A stretch of 64,000 nucleotides of DNA from Lacrimispora xylanolytica (lineage in GTDB: Bacteria; Bacillota; Clostridia; Lachnospirales; Lachnospiraceae), in contig NZ_CP113524.1 in the NCBI RefSeq assembly GCF_026723765.1, forward strand, positions 2,217,001-2,281,000. The letters are read 5' to 3'. The translations under genes and the position numbers were made by a program. Below are positions 62,535 to 64,000 of the stretch, piece by piece (position 1 is the first letter of the stretch; each line of letters begins with the position of its first letter). A model generated the notes under the pieces. That model saw only the letters and a program-made list of their open reading frames with translations, did not search any database and had not been told where the DNA came from.

Positions 62535-62712
62535 AGTCTCCGGTTCCAGCATGTTTGTTTTGCAGTTACCTGCATATTTCACGTTGGATCACACGCCCGG
62601 AGGGCATGGAAGGGCATCCGCCGAATATTCGATAACCCTTCACCTCGTTAACCTTTGGTACCGTTTTTCTGAAAAAACGTTCACGTTCGTACCATCAGGT
62701 GCATGGCGCTTA
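62535..62712 (-). ncRNA. glmS ribozyme (glucosamine-6-phosphate-activated)
   Basis: On the - strand the leader shows the order known for this ribozyme: cleavage site A|GCGCC at 62710/62709, then GTTAACGAGG, then GGGTTATCGAATATTCGG and CGGATGCCC in the core at about 62612-62656, and a variable P3/P4 part to about 62541. The ribozyme cleaves its own mRNA when glucosamine-6-phosphate is bound, lowering GlmS. Promoter upstream and glmS downstream agree. The limits are approximate. Confidence 0.93.
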
Positions 62713-62753
62713 GCTTTGCTATTAGAAATTTATCCTCCTTATAAATTTAGTTT

Positions 62754-62782
62754 ATTATATCCTTTCATCGTTTGTGAGTCAA
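62754..62782 (-). promoter_or_regulatory. Promoter of glmS
   Basis: On the - strand TTGACT (62782-62777), a 17-base spacer and TATAAT (62759-62754). It begins about 40 bases before the ribozyme cleavage site. Together with the ribozyme this accounts for most of the 513 bases between glmS and the HAD gene. Confidence 0.85.
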
Positions 62783-62931
62783 TACCATGATTTACATCTA
62801 TTTTACGAAAAGTATCTTTTTTATATTACAAGAAATCCTTATAATGAATCATAGGATATGTATAAAGGGACATTTTTCCCCATAAGATCTACTTATCCTT
62901 ACACAATATAAAATGAAGAAAGGAACAACTT

Positions 62932-63789
62932 ATGATACGATTAGTAGCATCTGATATGGATGGAACACTTTTAAACCGATTTGGAAAGGTATCACAATGG
63001 AATGTCAATGCGATTAAAGCACTGGAAGAAAAAAATATTGGCTTTGTAGTCTGTACAGGCAGACATTACGAGGATGCTTATGCTCCGCTTAAGGAGGCAG
63101 GAATTCAATGCGATATTATCTGCATGAATGGTGCTGCAGCATTTAATAAAATGGGGGAGAGACTTAGAAAACAGCCCTTGTTAAACAGCCAGGTTGCAAT
63201 GATTCTTGATATCTGCCGCCCTTATTTCCCGCTTTTTGATTTCATGACTGAATCAGGAAGCTGTACCACAACCAGCCGGGAGAAACTGAAAAAAAGCTTT
63301 GAAAGCAGAGTATTTCTTTCCATGGTAGCCGATGAGTTGACCTATGAGACCATAGAAAGTCGTTTTAAATTTATTACAGAAGATTTTCTCTTAAATGGAG
63401 AGACAGATATCTTCAAAATTTCGGTGATCCATGAAGATCCTCAGGTCCTGGATCAGATCCGCAGGCAGCTTAAGAAAGAAGACGGTATTTCAATTGCCTC
63501 CTCCGCATCCACCAATCTGGAACTGACTCATGAACTGGCACAAAAAGGCTCTGCACTCATGGAGTATGCCGTAAAATCAAAAGTCCACCCACGGGAGATT
63601 CTTGCTCTTGGAGACAGTGAAAATGACTTGTCCATGTTAAGTCTTCCCATCGGTTACACCGTTGCAATGGGAAATGCTTCTGATGCCGTAAAGCGCAGCG
63701 CAAGACTTATAACAAGAACCAATGAGGAAGATGGTGTGGCACTTGCCATTGACGCCCTGATTTTATCAAAAGAAGCTGCCGTTGGTTAA
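62932..63789 (+). CDS. Cof-type HAD-IIB phosphatase
   Basis: A 285-aa HAD-superfamily hydrolase. Motif I is DMDGTLL with Asp8 and Asp10; motif II threonine is in VVCTGR; motifs III and IV are in the C-terminal LALGDSENDLSMLSLPIG block. A type IIB cap lies between, at about 85-200. Substrates are usually sugar or nucleotide phosphates and cannot be predicted. It is divergent from glmS; a TATAAT at 62840-62845 is a likely -10. AAAGGAACAAC precedes ATG 62932. Confidence 0.9.
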   Translation: MIRLVASDMDGTLLNRFGKVSQWNVNAIKALEEKNIGFVVCTGRHYEDAYAPLKEAGIQCDIICMNGAAAFNKMGERLRKQPLLNSQVAMILDICRPYFPLFDFMTESGSCTTTSREKLKKSFESRVFLSMVADELTYETIESRFKFITEDFLLNGETDIFKISVIHEDPQVLDQIRRQLKKEDGISIASSASTNLELTHELAQKGSALMEYAVKSKVHPREILALGDSENDLSMLSLPIGYTVAMGNASDAVKRSARLITRTNEEDGVALAIDALILSKEAAVG

Positions 63790-63891
63790 TTCCATTCTAT
63801 CTTAATAAACTCTTAAATCTTTTTCTCTGTATTTTACGGTCCTCTTATGCTATAGTTCTATTTTAGAAGAAAACAACAGGAATGATAGCAG

Positions 63892-64000
63892 ATGAAACTA
63901 GGTAAAACCGTTAAAATACAGATGTCAGCAGCCATGATTATGGCTCTTTTGGGAGGTCTTCTCTGCAAATACTCCCAATCTTATATTTCCGCATACGACA
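63892..64000 (+). CDS. Start of an exported or membrane protein (partial)
   Basis: ATG 63892 opens a frame that runs off the right edge after 36 residues. It has a short basic start and a hydrophobic stretch (SAAMIMALLGGLLC) typical of a signal or anchor. An extended -10 (TGCTATAGT at about 63848-63856) precedes it, but the ribosome site is weak. The product cannot be named. Confidence 0.55.
   Translation, partial: MKLGKTVKIQMSAAMIMALLGGLLCKYSQSYISAYD

Noticed and set aside
62445-62790. Two + strand frames opposite the glmS leader
   Set aside because: They are antisense to the ribozyme, whose conserved structure and promoter explain this sequence better.
1-64000. CRISPR array, prophage, transposon, or defence island
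   Set aside because: No regularly spaced repeats, integrases, transposases, restriction-modification or toxin-antitoxin genes are visible; the region is almost all core genome.

Overview
The window reads as a housekeeping stretch of chromosome from an anaerobic, endospore-forming, probably motile Firmicute of the Lachnospiraceae (Lacrimispora / Clostridium cluster XIVa type). The evidence is the spore genes (spoIVA, yqfC, yqfD, a SpoVB-like flippase, a BofC-like protein), motAB, small clostridial families (DUF4321, DUF3048, DUF896), a glmS ribozyme, strong AGGAGG ribosome binding sites, and A+T-rich promoters. The genus is inferred from gene content and protein style, not from a database match. 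Almost everything is on the + strand; only glmS is on the - strand. I see no rRNA, tRNA, insertion sequence, prophage or CRISPR array.

Layout. 1-3.1 kb: end of a DUF512-like gene, then der, plsY, gpsA. 3.1-8.1 kb: a complete branched-chain amino acid ABC importer (livKHMGF) with a hairpin between livK and livH. 8.2-12.1 kb: a two-permease ABC-2 exporter with its ATPase, overlapped by an AraC-type regulator that carries a degenerate GGDEF-like domain. 12.1-20 kb: spoIVA behind a sigma-E-like promoter, a beta-CASP ribonuclease and rnhA, an LprI-like protein, alaS and rpsU. 20-26.3 kb: yqfC-yqfD-phoH-ybeY, a DUF3048 lipoprotein, a flippase and a BofC-like protein, again behind a sigma-E-like promoter. 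26.3-32.1 kb: two flavoproteins, then proB-DUF896-5-formyl-THF cycloligase-proA. 32.2-35.6 kb: motAB and an ABC-F antibiotic-resistance factor preceded by a long structured leader. 35.7-44.1 kb: miaB-mutS-mutL-miaA and a PLP enzyme. 44.2-53.8 kb: a cell-shape and division cluster (DUF4321, radC, mreC, mreD, a long PBP2, minC, minD, minE, rodA) running into mgsA and a D,D-carboxypeptidase. 53.9-60.5 kb: a small P-loop protein, an HlyD-like protein, yggS-sepF, aroB-lspA-rluD, and a cytidylate-kinase-like protein. 60.6-64 kb: glmS with its self-cleaving ribozyme, a HAD phosphatase and the start of one more exported protein.

The genes cooperate mainly in envelope growth (plsY/gpsA for phospholipid; mreCD, PBP2, rodA, dacA, lspA and glmS for wall and lipoproteins; minCDE and sepF for septum placement), translation quality (der, alaS, miaA, miaB, ybeY, rluD, rpsU), mismatch repair, and spore formation.

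The strongest non-routine signal is the 33.8-34.1 kb leader of the ABC-F gene. A three-codon upstream ORF, with its own Shine-Dalgarno sequence, is folded into the 5' arm of a terminator and is followed by a second perfect terminator. This fits drug-induced ribosome-mediated attenuation. Next are the AraC/GGDEF-like fusion coupled to an exporter, the PBP2 with a large insertion and a Cys/His cluster beside its active site, the near-identical sigma-E-like promoters, an mre cluster without mreB, and a small uncharacterised P-loop protein.
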